From: Bradyrhizobium cenepequi
Lineage (GTDB): Bacteria; Pseudomonadota; Alphaproteobacteria; Rhizobiales; Xanthobacteraceae
DNA length: 64,000 bases
NCBI RefSeq assembly: GCF_020329485.1
Contig: NZ_JAGKJI010000008.1
Span: forward strand, 123,143 to 187,142
Direction: 5' to 3'
Under the pieces are notes generated by a model that made no database searches, was not told the DNA's origin, and was given only the letters and a program-made list of their open reading frames with translations. Made by a program: the position numbers and the translations under genes. This document shows positions 63,901 through 64,000 of the stretch, in pieces; position 1 is the stretch's first letter, and the number at the start of each line of letters is the position of its first letter.

Positions 63901-64000
63901 GCGACCTTGCGCGCTATCTGCCGGACGGCAATCTGGCGTTCTTGGGCCGCAACGACGACCAGGTGAAGATCCGCGGCTTCCGGATCGAGCCGGGCGAGAT
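60936..64000 (+). CDS. Non-ribosomal peptide synthetase with N-terminal formyltransferase domain (incomplete at right edge)
   Basis: At least 1,021 residues, open to the window end. ATG 60936 has GGAGG 7 bases upstream. Residues 1-330: formyltransferase; the catalytic Asn122, His124 (in FNYHDGPLPRYAG) and Asp160 (GGVDTGDLV) have the same 36-residue His-Asp spacing as methionyl-tRNA formyltransferase. Residues about 345-600: back part of a condensation domain, without an HHxxxDG motif. From about 607: adenylation domain with AAYVMYTSGSTGVPKAVAV (A3, about residue 760), CYGSTETAT (A5), YKTGDLARYLPDG (A7) and GRNDDQVKIRGFRIEPG (A8). Formyl-starting synthetases (linear gramicidin type) blocks the N-terminus of the peptide. 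The position usually Asp235 in A4 is Ser here. Confidence 0.92.
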   Translation, partial: MSVGYEHHDTCVLASSSCELGDWDGQRPAASPIGSSVFVGSGRPAIRCAELAREMGHDIRAVLCADAIFSDWAARANILCVATVEELSSLLKAEPVDWLFSVGNPFMLPADVLGRVRQGAFNYHDGPLPRYAGVHATSWALLAQEAEHGITWHRIDGGVDTGDLVVQRQVLIAPSDTALTLNLKCYEAAIEGFGELLTRLTNGELSGRPQALADRSVFPKRRRPDAAGCLRWDRSAQALSAMTRALDFGPYHSNPLCLSKALVADDVVAVRCLEAAAGRSGFPAGSLVEIHPSHWRVATGTEDVDVWFGSSDGQALDARALARRSDLDVGDRLPILSDDEARSITVTHEMLAPRESFWRQRLEQFNILQLPFLSPPQAVAPPRWQSSSWLIPSALAELPPVDRTEYLLSALLVYLARITGETELQLGWTPAPIKSRAGSKAVEVLVASVVPMEIIVDLGHDFAEVRRAVAAECAQLRENGSFARDLIARYPTLRGAEVLRSRRPWPIGVTVTANSGSAAGDLASSPSFETPLSGDLLTFEVCVLEGSFRWHFDAGRLAPKQIDRMTQHLQNLLCAVMADAEQPVGRIGLLSSDERTYLLEELNRTAAPYPAERCIHELFEAQVRKEPDAVAVIQADVRLSYGELNVRANRLAHHMIALGVKPGDRVAIVLDRSIALVVAQLAVLKAGGVYVPIGRGLPSGRQSWMIADCAVRLVLTATDNDGELDVAIPVLGIEPIMAGAGCNTDPSLALTAEAAAYVMYTSGSTGVPKAVAVPHRAVNRLVINNGYAEFTSSDRVAWVGNPAFSISTLEVWAPLLHGARLIVIPYIGVLQHEVLRGFVQQNGITVLHLTAGLFSQSADNLVPVLASLRLLLVGGGAVDVAAVARVLRQSRPQHLLHCYGSTETATFATVCEITAIDETFRRLPIGRPIANTRVYLLDGHGAPVPFGAVGELYIGGAGVARGYLNQPELTAERFIANPFVAGDRLYKTGDLARYLPDGNLAFLGRNDDQVKIRGFRIEPGE

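Overview
The window looks like an accessory, island-type region of an alphaproteobacterium, most likely a Bradyrhizobium-type rhizobium. This is inferred from GC-rich coding, the general style of the proteins, many broken genes, transposase fragments, genes typical of integrative conjugative elements (ArdC, a ParB-like protein, a CopG-type protein, an SRAP/YedK protein), and remnants such as modA, cspA and a tyrosinase. No tRNA, rRNA, CRISPR array, nod or nif structural gene was seen.

Layout. 0.3-4.5 kb (minus strand): trpD, a frameshifted trpC, two small coupled genes, a decayed ABC-transporter binding protein, a flavin reductase and a conserved small protein. 5.9-9.5 kb (minus): a three-gene acyl-CoA carboxylase operon with biotin carboxylase, biotin carrier and carboxyltransferase on separate chains. 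9.7-16.9 kb: mostly non-coding or decayed DNA with small proteins and modA and cspA remnants. 16.9-18.4 kb (minus): two tandem ParA/MinD-like ATPases. 19-26 kb (plus): a metabolite-type set consisting of a luciferase-like monooxygenase, a family-1 glycosyltransferase, a Bcr/CflA-type exporter, an alpha/beta hydrolase, a small protein and a phosphopantetheinyl transferase. 26.4-37.9 kb: defence and mobile genes, namely a broken LA2681-type HEPN gene, an MBL hydrolase overlapping an S8 peptidase, an AbiE-type toxin-antitoxin pair, SRAP, ArdC, a RES-domain protein and a truncated ParB-like gene fused to an amylase-family remnant. 39-44.7 kb: alpha/beta hydrolase, a CopG-MFS fused reading frame, a LysR remnant, a decayed LuxR, an intact LuxI with a lux-box-like site, and an isochorismatase-fold protein lacking its catalytic residues. 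44.8-47.8 kb (minus): a DUF2235 hydrolase, exported protein and membrane protein operon. 48-57 kb: small conserved genes, DUF3422, a broken EF2563/YqeB-type gene, an IS3 fragment, a RelE/HigB-type toxin with HTH antitoxin, and a GSU2403-type nucleotidyltransferase. 58-60 kb: transposase remnants and a tyrosinase pseudogene. 60.9 kb to the right edge: a non-ribosomal peptide synthetase that opens with a formyltransferase domain and runs off the window.

How parts may work together. Five copies, plus one cut by the left edge, of a near-identical MerR-type promoter (palindrome inside a 19-bp spacer) occur. Three of them face the trp strand, the monooxygenase and the glycosyltransferase, so an absent MerR-family regulator may control a dispersed pathway. 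The phosphopantetheinyl transferase could activate the synthetase, the monooxygenase and glycosyltransferase could tailor a product, and the MFS protein could export it. That pathway link is inference; the promoter repeats and gene order are visible directly.
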